64,000 nt of DNA from JANXUR01 sp038229415 (lineage in GTDB: Bacteria > Acidobacteriota > Terriglobia > Terriglobales > Acidobacteriaceae), in NCBI GenBank assembly GCA_038229415.1, contig JBBROM010000016.1:1-64000 (forward strand). The letters run 5' to 3'. Under the pieces are notes generated by a model, which was not told the origin of the DNA, searched no databases, and was given only the letters and a program-made list of their open reading frames with translations. This document shows, in pieces, positions 25,387-32,723 of the stretch. Numbering within the stretch: position 1 is the first letter of the stretch; every line of letters starts with the position of its first letter. The position numbers and the translations under genes are program-made.

Positions 25387-27528
25387 ATGAAAGTTTACGA
25401 AGGTGCGAACGTCCGGAATGTGGCGGTGGTAGGCCATGGCAAGAGCGGCAAAACCACGCTCACGTCCGCCATGCTCTATACCGCCGGAGCTACACCACGG
25501 CTGGGCCGGGTGGAAGACGGCTCAGCCACCACCGATTACGACGAAGAAGAAGTCGCCCGCGGCATGTCTATTTCGCACGCCGTGGCCTACGCCGAGTGGG
25601 ACAATGCCTGCTACCCCAAAACCCCAAAAACAAAAATCAACCTGATAGATTCCCCCGGCTTCAATATGTTCGTCCACGAAGCCGCACTGGCCATGGTGCC
25701 CGCGGAAGCCGCGCTGGTGGTGATTGACGCCGCCCACGGCGTGGAGGTGATGACCGAACGCGTCTGGGGCTACGCCGAAGACCGCGATCTGCCGCGCCTC
25801 ATCGTGGTCAACCGCATGGATCGCGAACGCGCCAACGCCGAGACTGCGCTGGAGTCGCTGGTCAAGTCCTTTGGCCGCGCCGTGGTGCCGGTGCAACTGC
25901 CGATTGGCGCGGAGAAAAACTTCAAGGGCGTCGTGGACATCGTCACCATGAAGGCCTACACCTATACCCTTGGCGGCAACGGCAAAGGAGCCGAAATTCC
26001 CATTCCCGCCGACATGGAACAAGTCGCGCGCGAAGCCCACGAGCACCTCATCGAGTTAGTCGCCGAAGGCGACGACGAACTGATGAACGAGTTCTTCGAA
26101 CGCGGCACCATTGACGAAGAGCACATCGTCACCGGTATGCACAATGCCATTAAGGACGACAAACTTTTCCCCGTACTCTTTACCTCCGGCCTCGGCAACA
26201 TCGGCGTGGATCGCTTGATGGACTTTCTCGTCACCTACTGCCCCGCCGCCACCGAGCACAAAGCCGTCCATGGACTCAGCAACGCCAGCATCGGTCAGCC
26301 TCCGCACGACGAAGAACGCCATGTAAGTGACAGCGATCCAGTAAGCATCTATGTGTTCAAGACCATCTCCGACCCCTTCGCCGGACGCATCAGCTTCTTT
26401 AAGGTATTTTCCGGCGTCATCAAGAATGACGCCGCGCTGATGAACTTCGACCGCAATAACGCGCAGGAAAAGCTCGCGCATCTTTCGGTAATGCAAGGTA
26501 GGCAAGCCACGCAAGTCGCCGAGCTACACGCAGGCGACATCGGCGCTGTAGCTAAATTGCGCGAAACACTAACTGGCGACACTTTGGGCGATAAGTCGCA
26601 TCCCATTCACTATCCGCATACCCACTTACCCGAACCCGCAATCACTTTTGCCATTGACCCCAAGACTCGTGCCGATGAAGATAAGTTAGCCAACGGCATC
26701 CACAAGCTGATGGAAGAAGATCCCATGCTACGCTTCTTTCGTGACGAGCATACCAAGGAATTCCTGGTAGGCGGCACCGGCCAGCCGCATATCGAAGTAA
26801 CTGTAAGTCGCCTCAAGAAGCGCTATAACACCGAAGTAGTCTTGCGCGCACCGAAAGTACCCTATCGCGAAACCATTCGCGGTACTGCCGATGTGGAAGG
26901 CCGCCACAAAAAACAATCCGGCGGGCACGGCCAGTTCGGCGTTTGCCGCATCAAGATGATGCCGCTGGAGCGCGGCGGCGACTTCGAGTTTGTCAACGAC
27001 ATCTTCGGCGGCTCCATCCCGCGTAACTTCATTCCCGCCGTCGAAAAGGGAATTCGCGACTCCGCCGCGCGTGGCCACTTAGCTGGCTTCCCCATGGTGG
27101 ACTTTAAGGTAGTTCTCTACGACGGCAGTTATCACGACGTAGACTCCAACGACCTAAGTTTCCAGGTCGCCGGACGCCTGGCCTTCCGCAAGGCCATGGA
27201 AACTGCCAAACCCTGCCTGCTTGAACCCGTGATGCACGTCGAGATTACCGCTCCCGAAGAGTTCGCCGGAGCCATCATGGGCGACCTGAACTCCCGTCGC
27301 GGCCGCATCCAGGGCATGGACAATAAGTCCGGCAACACCATAGTGAAAGCCGAAGCCCCCATGAGCGAGATGCTCACCTACGGCGCCGAACTTACTGCCA
27401 TGACCCAAGGCCGGGGTAGCTTCCATATGGAGATGCACCACTACGACTACGTCCCAGTCCTGCAGCAGGAAAAGATAGTAACCGCAGCCAAGGCCGCAAG
27501 AGGCGAGGTTAAGGAAGAGGAGGAATAG
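25387..27528 (+). CDS. EF-G-2-like translational GTPase
   Basis: 713 residues, full length for EF-G. The G1 loop GHGKSGKT (residues 16-23) and the five-domain order of EF-G are intact, with domain IV/V marks GGHGQFG and EEFAGAIMGDLNSRRGRI. The switch motifs deviate from canonical EF-G: RGMSIS instead of RGITI, DSPGF (88-92) instead of DTPGH, so the catalytic His is Phe, and NRMD (142-145) instead of NKMD. This is the pattern of the EF-G-2 subgroup (Thermus TTHA1498 type), not of the main translocase. It is probably a cytoplasmic ribosome-associated GTPase of unclear role. Confidence 0.9.
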   Translation: MKVYEGANVRNVAVVGHGKSGKTTLTSAMLYTAGATPRLGRVEDGSATTDYDEEEVARGMSISHAVAYAEWDNACYPKTPKTKINLIDSPGFNMFVHEAALAMVPAEAALVVIDAAHGVEVMTERVWGYAEDRDLPRLIVVNRMDRERANAETALESLVKSFGRAVVPVQLPIGAEKNFKGVVDIVTMKAYTYTLGGNGKGAEIPIPADMEQVAREAHEHLIELVAEGDDELMNEFFERGTIDEEHIVTGMHNAIKDDKLFPVLFTSGLGNIGVDRLMDFLVTYCPAATEHKAVHGLSNASIGQPPHDEERHVSDSDPVSIYVFKTISDPFAGRISFFKVFSGVIKNDAALMNFDRNNAQEKLAHLSVMQGRQATQVAELHAGDIGAVAKLRETLTGDTLGDKSHPIHYPHTHLPEPAITFAIDPKTRADEDKLANGIHKLMEEDPMLRFFRDEHTKEFLVGGTGQPHIEVTVSRLKKRYNTEVVLRAPKVPYRETIRGTADVEGRHKKQSGGHGQFGVCRIKMMPLERGGDFEFVNDIFGGSIPRNFIPAVEKGIRDSAARGHLAGFPMVDFKVVLYDGSYHDVDSNDLSFQVAGRLAFRKAMETAKPCLLEPVMHVEITAPEEFAGAIMGDLNSRRGRIQGMDNKSGNTIVKAEAPMSEMLTYGAELTAMTQGRGSFHMEMHHYDYVPVLQQEKIVTAAKAARGEVKEEEE

Positions 27529-27992
27529 TGGAGTCGAAGAGTGCTCAATACAAGAGGCGCTTTGCTGTTGCAGAAAAGACAGCAAAGTGGGCGATTACTA
27601 TGGCCAAGGTGCGCATCCGGCACGCAATCGCCAGCACCCCTTGGCCCCATTGGCATCTCTTGACGTTCACCGGACCGGACGGGGCAGAATCGCGTGGTGT
27701 AGTAGACATGATCGCCATTCGGAAGGATCACAGCGATCCGCTAACCGGAACAAAGCGAGGCGACGCGCTGCAAATCATCCTGATTCAAGTCAAAGGTGGG
27801 TCGGCAGCCAGTCCAACTCAACAGGACGGCGACCGCCTACGGGTGGTAAAGCGTCACCACCGTGCCTGTGATGTATTGCTCGCAAGTTGAAAGAAGGGTA
27901 AAGCTGCGCAGTTCTTTCGATTGCGTCCCAAGGCGGGACACCGATTGGGAGATTGGGAAGCAATCGAGGATGTGAAGCTAGTCTTCAAATAG
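27528..27992 (+). pseudogene. Hypothetical protein gene interrupted by an in-frame TGA
   Basis: The frame starts at a GTG that overlaps the EF-G stop by one base (TAGTG) and encodes ESKSAQYKRRFAVAEKTAKW, then a segment with RGVVDMIAIRKDH and LQIILIQVKGG, reminiscent of restriction-endonuclease-like folds (Asp ... Gln-x-Lys). It ends at TGA 27888-27890 after LLAS. The same frame continues for 33 more sense codons (KKGKAAQFFRLRPKAGH, then DWEAIEDVKLVFK) to TAG 27990-27992. TGA probably replaces TGG (Trp). The gene may be a recent pseudogene or read through. Function unknown. Confidence 0.65.
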
Positions 27993-27997
27993 CGCGG

Positions 27998-28090
27998 GTA
28001 CCCCACCTTTGGCTATTTTCGAAAGGTGGGGTGCAGTATCTACGGGGCTTCTTCTGCCCGCACACACGAACTATTCATCAGTCCCCGACT
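27998..28090. repeat. Dispersed palindromic repeat, copy 1
   Basis: CCCCACCTTT pairs with AAAGGTGGGG (28009-28034), followed by GTGCAGTATCTACGGGGCTT-CTTCTGCCCGCACACACGAA. A second, diverged copy is at 28,675-28,770. It is non-coding and belongs with the GGGTGCCCCA-type elements seen also at 35,178-35,265. Confidence 0.6.
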
Positions 28091-28091
28091 A

Positions 28092-28247
28092 CTAGATGCG
28101 CCCGATCACGATGAGAATTACTACGATCACCAGCACCAGGCCGAGTCCCCCGGTTGGAGCATAGCCCCAGTCGCGACTGTGCGACCACCGCGGAAGTACT
28201 CCAAGAAGCGCCAACACCAAGATCACGAGCAGTATAGTTCCAAGCAT
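28092..28247 (-). CDS. DUF3309-type tiny membrane protein
   Basis: 51 residues from the ATG at 28247, with GGAGG seven bases upstream. The sequence begins MLGTILLVILVLALLGVLPR and continues with WSHSRDWGYAPTGGLGLVLV and IVVILIVIGRI. This hydrophobic-WGYxPxGGLG-hydrophobic pattern is the DUF3309 family. Two membrane helices with a short loop are predicted. Function unknown. It forms a pair with the next tiny gene. Confidence 0.88.
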   Translation of the reverse strand: MLGTILLVILVLALLGVLPRWSHSRDWGYAPTGGLGLVLVIVVILIVIGRI

Positions 28248-28298
28248 GACGTTCCTCCATTGAAGTCCGCGTTACCCGTGCAACAGTCGGACGAGTTC

Positions 28299-28493
28299 TT
28301 AGCCTTTCCCCACGCGAATGCCAGAGAGCGAGTGAAAGAGCCCGAAGACATTTAACAGCCACAACACCACCATGATGACCACCAGTCCATTCAAAATGGA
28401 CTTGATGGTCGCCTGCATCGGAATGTAGCGATTCACCAGCCACAATAGAACGCCGACGACGACAAGCACTTCGATCAGAGTAATTAACGGCAT
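28299..28493 (-). CDS. Thivi_2564-family membrane protein
   Basis: 64 residues from the ATG at 28493, with AAAGG ten bases upstream. MPLITLIEVLVVVGVLLWLV, NRYIPMQATIKSILNGLVVI and a third hydrophobic stretch WLLNVFGLFHS match a tiny inner-membrane protein family. It is 51 bp upstream of the DUF3309 gene in the same direction. Function unknown. Confidence 0.8.
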   Translation of the reverse strand: MPLITLIEVLVVVGVLLWLVNRYIPMQATIKSILNGLVVIMVVLWLLNVFGLFHSLSGIRVGKG

Positions 28494-28674
28494 GAGTGTG
28501 ACACCTTTCCGATCTGTCAATACGCCGCGTCCACTTCATTCAGTGGAACGAAACGGCAACCTCTAGTGATAGCTGCGACATCTGAAGGCTGCCTCGATTA
28601 AAGGAACCGGGCAGATTAAAGATGACAGATCAACCGTCGCCGAGTCTGAGCAAGATAGCTCACGCGCAGCGCCG

Positions 28675-28770
28675 GGTGCCCCATTTTTTGCGGTTTTCGA
28701 AAGGTGGGTTGCAGTATCTATGGGTCTTCTTGGCCGCCCACAGACGAACCATCCATCCCGAGACTCGCAC
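28675..28770. repeat. Dispersed palindromic repeat, copy 2, in the gap before the M48 gene
   Basis: TTTTCGAAAGGTGGGTTGCAGTATCTATGGGTCTTCTT aligns with the copy at 28,017-28,055 at roughly 80% identity by eye. The hairpin stem is decayed here. An open frame through it (28,622-28,894) has no credible protein features. The whole 28,494-28,949 interval shows no other gene. Confidence 0.55.
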
Positions 28771-28949
28771 GGTAGAGCGGCGCTGGAAGCGCCGCGTCAC
28801 GGATTCCACATGGAGCAAGGTTTCAGCCGTTGGGGTAAGTCTTCCTTTGCGACTACGTTTGCCGCTGCGACTGAAGCCAAAATCCGCCCGTTAACGTGCG
28901 GCTTGTAGCCGCGCGTTAGCGTTCCTGCCTCGTCCAATGTTGCTGTTTC

Positions 28950-30344
28950 TTACGGCGTCTCCTGCCTCACCGGCGGCATCGTCCCTTCGGGCGGCATAAT
29001 CGCGGGCACCGGGAACAGCCCCAAATTCTCCGCCTTCCACTGCATCGCATCGTGAATGCGATTCCGTCCGCTGGAATGATCGAAGAAGAAGACCTCTTCC
29101 CAGTAACCCGGCTCCATCTTGCGATATTCACCCAGATGAATCGCCGCCTGCGCGAATCCATCCGGCTGGCGGCTGGCGTTGATGCCATACATATCCGCCT
29201 CATGCTCCGCCGTGCGCGTGTGGGAGTTCATCACCGGCGTGAGCACGAAGAAAAAGATGGACGCACACAGCACCACCAGCGGCATCACAGCCGGGTCGGC
29301 GATCCCGCGAATCTGCCACTTCTCTCCCCAACGCGCTAGCGCCCATTGCACCGACCAGTTCAACCCGGCAAACAGCGTAACAATCACGACCAGGAAAAAT
29401 ATAATGTCCTTGGGAATGTGATTCAGCACGTAATGCCCCATCTCGTGGCCCATCACGGCTTGCACTTCTTCCGGCGACGCCCGCTTGATCAGGTTGTCAT
29501 TCAACGTCACGCGCATCGTGCTGCCAAAGCCGCTCACGTTGGCGCTCATGCGATTGGTCTGCTTGCTCGCGTCAATCTCATACACATCGTGCGCAGGGAT
29601 TCCGTTCGCCCGCGCCAAGCTAAGAATCGGCGCGGTAATCTTCGGGTTATTTAGAATCTTCGGATTGTTAAAAATCGGCTGGATGAATACCGGGCCAATC
29701 GCCACTCCAATCACCATCAAGCCGACCGCAACAATCGAGCCCCAAATCCACCACGTCTTTTGCAAGCGCCGCACAATGGCGAACAGAATCGCAATCGCAA
29801 TGCCGCCCAGCAGCATATTCAGCAGAATGCCTTTGCCCTCGTCGCCCAGCCATGCGCCGAAATTCTGCGTGGCGAGTCCATATTGATGCTCGCGGAAGAA
29901 GCCCTCATACACGCCGAGCGGAAAGCTGAGAATGTAACCGACCACGCTGAACTGCGCCCAGTAAATCATCGTCTGCAAAAACTTGAAGCGCGTGATGCCT
30001 TCTGCAATATTGCGCATCTTGGCCGAGATGCGCAGGTTCAGCAGAATCAGTGCGACCACCGCCCCGTAGAGAAAGTCCCACAAAATCAGCCAGTAACCAC
30101 CTTCAAAGTAGGCGTTCGAGCGCGCGGTCGCCGCCGCTGGAATCTGCGCCAGATACGCCTTGGTCGCAACATCGGCAGAAAAATTCGGCGAAGGCAGCGC
30201 TTCCTTCGGAACCGTGACCACCGACGGCATCTGATTCGCCGGGTTAGGGTCAGGCGCAGGCTGGGCGAAGGCAGCGCCGGCGAACGTCAGTGCAAGCGCG
30301 AGCAACATCATGGGAAGCAGGCGACGGAGCATATTTGTTGTCAT
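28950..30344 (-). CDS. M48-family (CAAX/Ste24-like) membrane metalloprotease
   Basis: 464 residues from the ATG at 30344 (MTTNMLRRLLPMMLLALALT), which gives a signal peptide ending AFAQ; the longer open frame is not used. Multiple membrane segments flank the zinc site HEMGH and the third ligand in EHEADMYG. The family removes C-terminal peptides or degrades membrane proteins. It is divergent from vapBC. Confidence 0.93.
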   Translation of the reverse strand: MTTNMLRRLLPMMLLALALTFAGAAFAQPAPDPNPANQMPSVVTVPKEALPSPNFSADVATKAYLAQIPAAATARSNAYFEGGYWLILWDFLYGAVVALILLNLRISAKMRNIAEGITRFKFLQTMIYWAQFSVVGYILSFPLGVYEGFFREHQYGLATQNFGAWLGDEGKGILLNMLLGGIAIAILFAIVRRLQKTWWIWGSIVAVGLMVIGVAIGPVFIQPIFNNPKILNNPKITAPILSLARANGIPAHDVYEIDASKQTNRMSANVSGFGSTMRVTLNDNLIKRASPEEVQAVMGHEMGHYVLNHIPKDIIFFLVVIVTLFAGLNWSVQWALARWGEKWQIRGIADPAVMPLVVLCASIFFFVLTPVMNSHTRTAEHEADMYGINASRQPDGFAQAAIHLGEYRKMEPGYWEEVFFFDHSSGRNRIHDAMQWKAENLGLFPVPAIMPPEGTMPPVRQETP

Positions 30345-30436
30345 GTGGTTCCTTTGAGACCGGGGATGAACAGAGCCGGACTGAGTAACGTCAGAATGGT
30401 ATACGAATGGCCGCCATGTAAGTTCAACAAAATTAG

Positions 30437-30476
30437 TTGCTTTCCTAAAGTAAGGAGATTTACAATATCGTAAGGA
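30437..30476 (+). promoter_or_regulatory. vapBC promoter with direct repeats
   Basis: TTGCTT (30437-30442), an 18-bp spacer and TACAAT (30461-30466) form a promoter. GTAAGGA occurs at 30450-30456 and again at 30470-30476, two helical turns apart and flanking the -10 box. This is a candidate antitoxin operator. GGAGA follows just before the start. Confidence 0.5.
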
Positions 30477-30489
30477 ATTGGAGATTACC

Positions 30490-30756
30490 ATGCAAGAGCG
30501 TGCCACCATTGCCAAACTGACCAGCAAGGGACAAATCACGGTGCCGAAGCAAGTACGCCACAGCCTACGGGTGGCGGCGGGGGATCGCCTGCTGTTCAAA
30601 GCTCAGGGTGCCGGTTACCTGGTGGTGAAAGAGCAGAAGCCGGACATGTTCGCCAAGTACGCGGGAATCGGCAACAAGGGCATTGGCACCGGGAAAGAGG
30701 CGGTTGCCAAGTGGATGCGCGAGATCCGCGGCTACGATAACGCCGATCAAAGCTGA
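30490..30756 (+). CDS. AbrB/SpoVT-type antitoxin (VapB)
   Basis: 88 residues from ATG 30490. The motif AKLTSKGQITVPKQVRHSLR is the classic AbrB/MazE swapped-hairpin signature, followed by GDRLLFKAQGAGYLVVKEQK. The C-terminal tail should contact the PIN toxin 13 bases downstream. It is expected to repress the operon and neutralise the toxin. Confidence 0.92.
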   Translation: MQERATIAKLTSKGQITVPKQVRHSLRVAAGDRLLFKAQGAGYLVVKEQKPDMFAKYAGIGNKGIGTGKEAVAKWMREIRGYDNADQS

Positions 30757-30769
30757 TCAAAGTTGATCT

Positions 30770-31192
30770 ATGACCACTGCGATTGATACCAACGTCATCA
30801 TCACGCTGTGGGACGAAGACCCTGCGCGCTCAGAACTGGCAAACAGGCTCCTCCGGGCGGCGAGCGCACATGGTGATTTAGTAATTTCACCTGTCGTGTT
30901 CGGCGAGCTGATGGCTGCCCCGGGCAGAACCGAGGAGTTCCTCGATGCATTTGTGGACGATACCAGCATCCGCGTGGACTGGAGTTTTGATGAGAGCATC
31001 TGGCGCACCGCTGGCCGAGCTTTTCAGGCATATGCAATGCGGCGGAGAAAGAATCGCGAACCCGGCCCGCGGCGCATTCTGGCCGACTTTCTCATCGGCG
31101 CACATGCACTTCAAAACAAGTATCGCCTGCTGACGCTGGATGACCGCATTTATCGCGCCGCGTTTCCCAAGCTGATTGTAGTGGGGGTGTAG
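30770..31192 (+). CDS. PIN-domain toxin (VapC)
   Basis: 140 residues. The acidic PIN triad is present: IDTNVIITLWDED (Asp6), FGELMAAPGR (Glu), ILADFLIGAHA (Asp) and LTLDDRIYRAAF (Asp). It is a metal-dependent RNase, usually cutting tRNA or rRNA; the target here is unknown. It looks complete and is paired with the upstream antitoxin. Confidence 0.93.
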   Translation: MTTAIDTNVIITLWDEDPARSELANRLLRAASAHGDLVISPVVFGELMAAPGRTEEFLDAFVDDTSIRVDWSFDESIWRTAGRAFQAYAMRRRKNREPGPRRILADFLIGAHALQNKYRLLTLDDRIYRAAFPKLIVVGV

Positions 31193-31242
31193 TCGCCCCC
31201 CCGCATTGCCTCCCTTCGCCTTTCGTTCTACCATCAAATCCA

Positions 31243-32541
31243 GTGGCATCCAAAAGTTCAATTCCAAGCAAGATCGCGCCGCTCACAGTCGGGGAACTCC
31301 CCGAAGCGGCAACTACGGTCGCTCCCGGAGCATCGCTGCCGCCGGAACGCTACCCCGCTGCTCCGCCGCCGCTTCCACCCGGGGAGATGTCCAACCGGGA
31401 AGGAGCGCAAACCGGCAAAGCAGGAAAGATAAACCCAGCAGCGGCGAAACGGCGGCGGGTAGCCAACACGAAGCCACGAAGCCAGCGGGGTTCGAAGAGT
31501 AAAAAGGCCGACCCTGTTTCCGGCACTCGGTTGGATGAGGACGTGCTTGCCGAGGGCAAGCTTCGTCCCCAAAAGCTCAGCGAATTCATTGGACAGAAAC
31601 ACATCGTCGCGAATCTCAGGCTTGCGATCGACGCGGCGAAAGCTCGCGGAGAAGCGCTGGACCATGTTCTCCTGTATGGGCCTCCTGGCCTAGGCAAGAC
31701 CACACTTGCGGCAATTATCGCCAAGGAAATGGAATCGCACTTTCAACAGACCTCCGGCCCGGTATTACAGATCAAGGGCGATATCGCAGCAATTCTGTCC
31801 AATGTAAAAGACAAGCAAGTCTTGTTCATCGATGAGACACATCGGCTGCAGCCTGTTCTGGAAGAGTTGTTGTATTCCGCAATTGAGGATTACAAGCTGG
31901 ACATTATGATTGGACAAGGGCCCGCGGCGCGTACCCACACTGTGGACATTAAACCATTTACTTTGATTGGCGCGACTACTCGAGCGGGGCTGCTGAGCGG
32001 GCCACTGCGTTCGCGCTTTGGCATCGTGCTGCGACTCGAGTTCTACACTGACGATGAGCTCGCTTACATCGTCACACGCTCAGCGGAAATTCTAAAGGTT
32101 AAGATAACCCCGGAGGGGGCCATGGAGATTGCTCGCCGATCTCGTGGAACGCCTCGGATTGCCAATCGGCTCCTGCGGCGTACGCGTGACTATGCGCAAC
32201 AGCACAATGCTAGCAAGATAGATGTGGACACTGCTCATATGGCTCTGGACATGCTACGTGTGGATCAACACGGCTTTGACGACATTGATCGTCGCCTGCT
32301 GCTCACCATCATCGAAAAATATCAGGGTGGCCCCGTTGGTCTGAACACACTCGCCGCGGTGCTGGCCGAAGAACCAGACGCGATTGAAGAGATCTACGAG
32401 CCCTACCTGATGCAGATCGGCTTTCTCAATCGCACGCCGAAGGGCCGCATGGTGACGCACTTAGCCTACGAACACTTCGGCAAAAAGCCGCCAGAACCGC
32501 GCGAAAGCAGCACGCAACCGGCATTATTCCCGGAAGCATAG
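31243..32541 (+). CDS. ruvB: Holliday junction branch migration ATPase RuvB with long N-terminal extension
   Basis: 432 residues from GTG 31243, against about 340 in usual RuvB. The conserved part starts near residue 97 (LDEDVLAEGKLRPQKLSEFI). Walker A is GPPGLGKTT (146-154). Walker B reads LFIDETHRL, with Thr where most RuvB proteins have Ile (DEIH). GATTRAGLLSGPLRSRFG and the C-terminal winged helix GRMVTHLAYEHFG are present. The first ~95 residues are Pro/Ala/Lys-rich and likely disordered, so a later start cannot be excluded. ruvA is about 2.9 kb downstream, and no ruvC is seen. Confidence 0.92.
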   Translation: MASKSSIPSKIAPLTVGELPEAATTVAPGASLPPERYPAAPPPLPPGEMSNREGAQTGKAGKINPAAAKRRRVANTKPRSQRGSKSKKADPVSGTRLDEDVLAEGKLRPQKLSEFIGQKHIVANLRLAIDAAKARGEALDHVLLYGPPGLGKTTLAAIIAKEMESHFQQTSGPVLQIKGDIAAILSNVKDKQVLFIDETHRLQPVLEELLYSAIEDYKLDIMIGQGPAARTHTVDIKPFTLIGATTRAGLLSGPLRSRFGIVLRLEFYTDDELAYIVTRSAEILKVKITPEGAMEIARRSRGTPRIANRLLRRTRDYAQQHNASKIDVDTAHMALDMLRVDQHGFDDIDRRLLLTIIEKYQGGPVGLNTLAAVLAEEPDAIEEIYEPYLMQIGFLNRTPKGRMVTHLAYEHFGKKPPEPRESSTQPALFPEA

Positions 32542-32723
32542 TCCGCCAAGCCACCCAGTTTGCGCTCATCGGCTGTTCTACTTTCAGAACATGGCGAATA
32601 TCCCTATTCCCGCAAACCTCTAGGGACGATAGAATGTGGCAGCTTTCGGCGGTGCCCCAGGGTCTCAGTTCGCGCCAATGTTTCGACCGTCTCGAATGCC
32701 CGGATTTCTAGATTGCTATCTCC

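Noticed and set aside
28622..28894. 90-residue plus-strand ORF
   Set aside because: It spans a dispersed repeat, has no ribosome binding site and a low-complexity Arg/Leu-rich tail.
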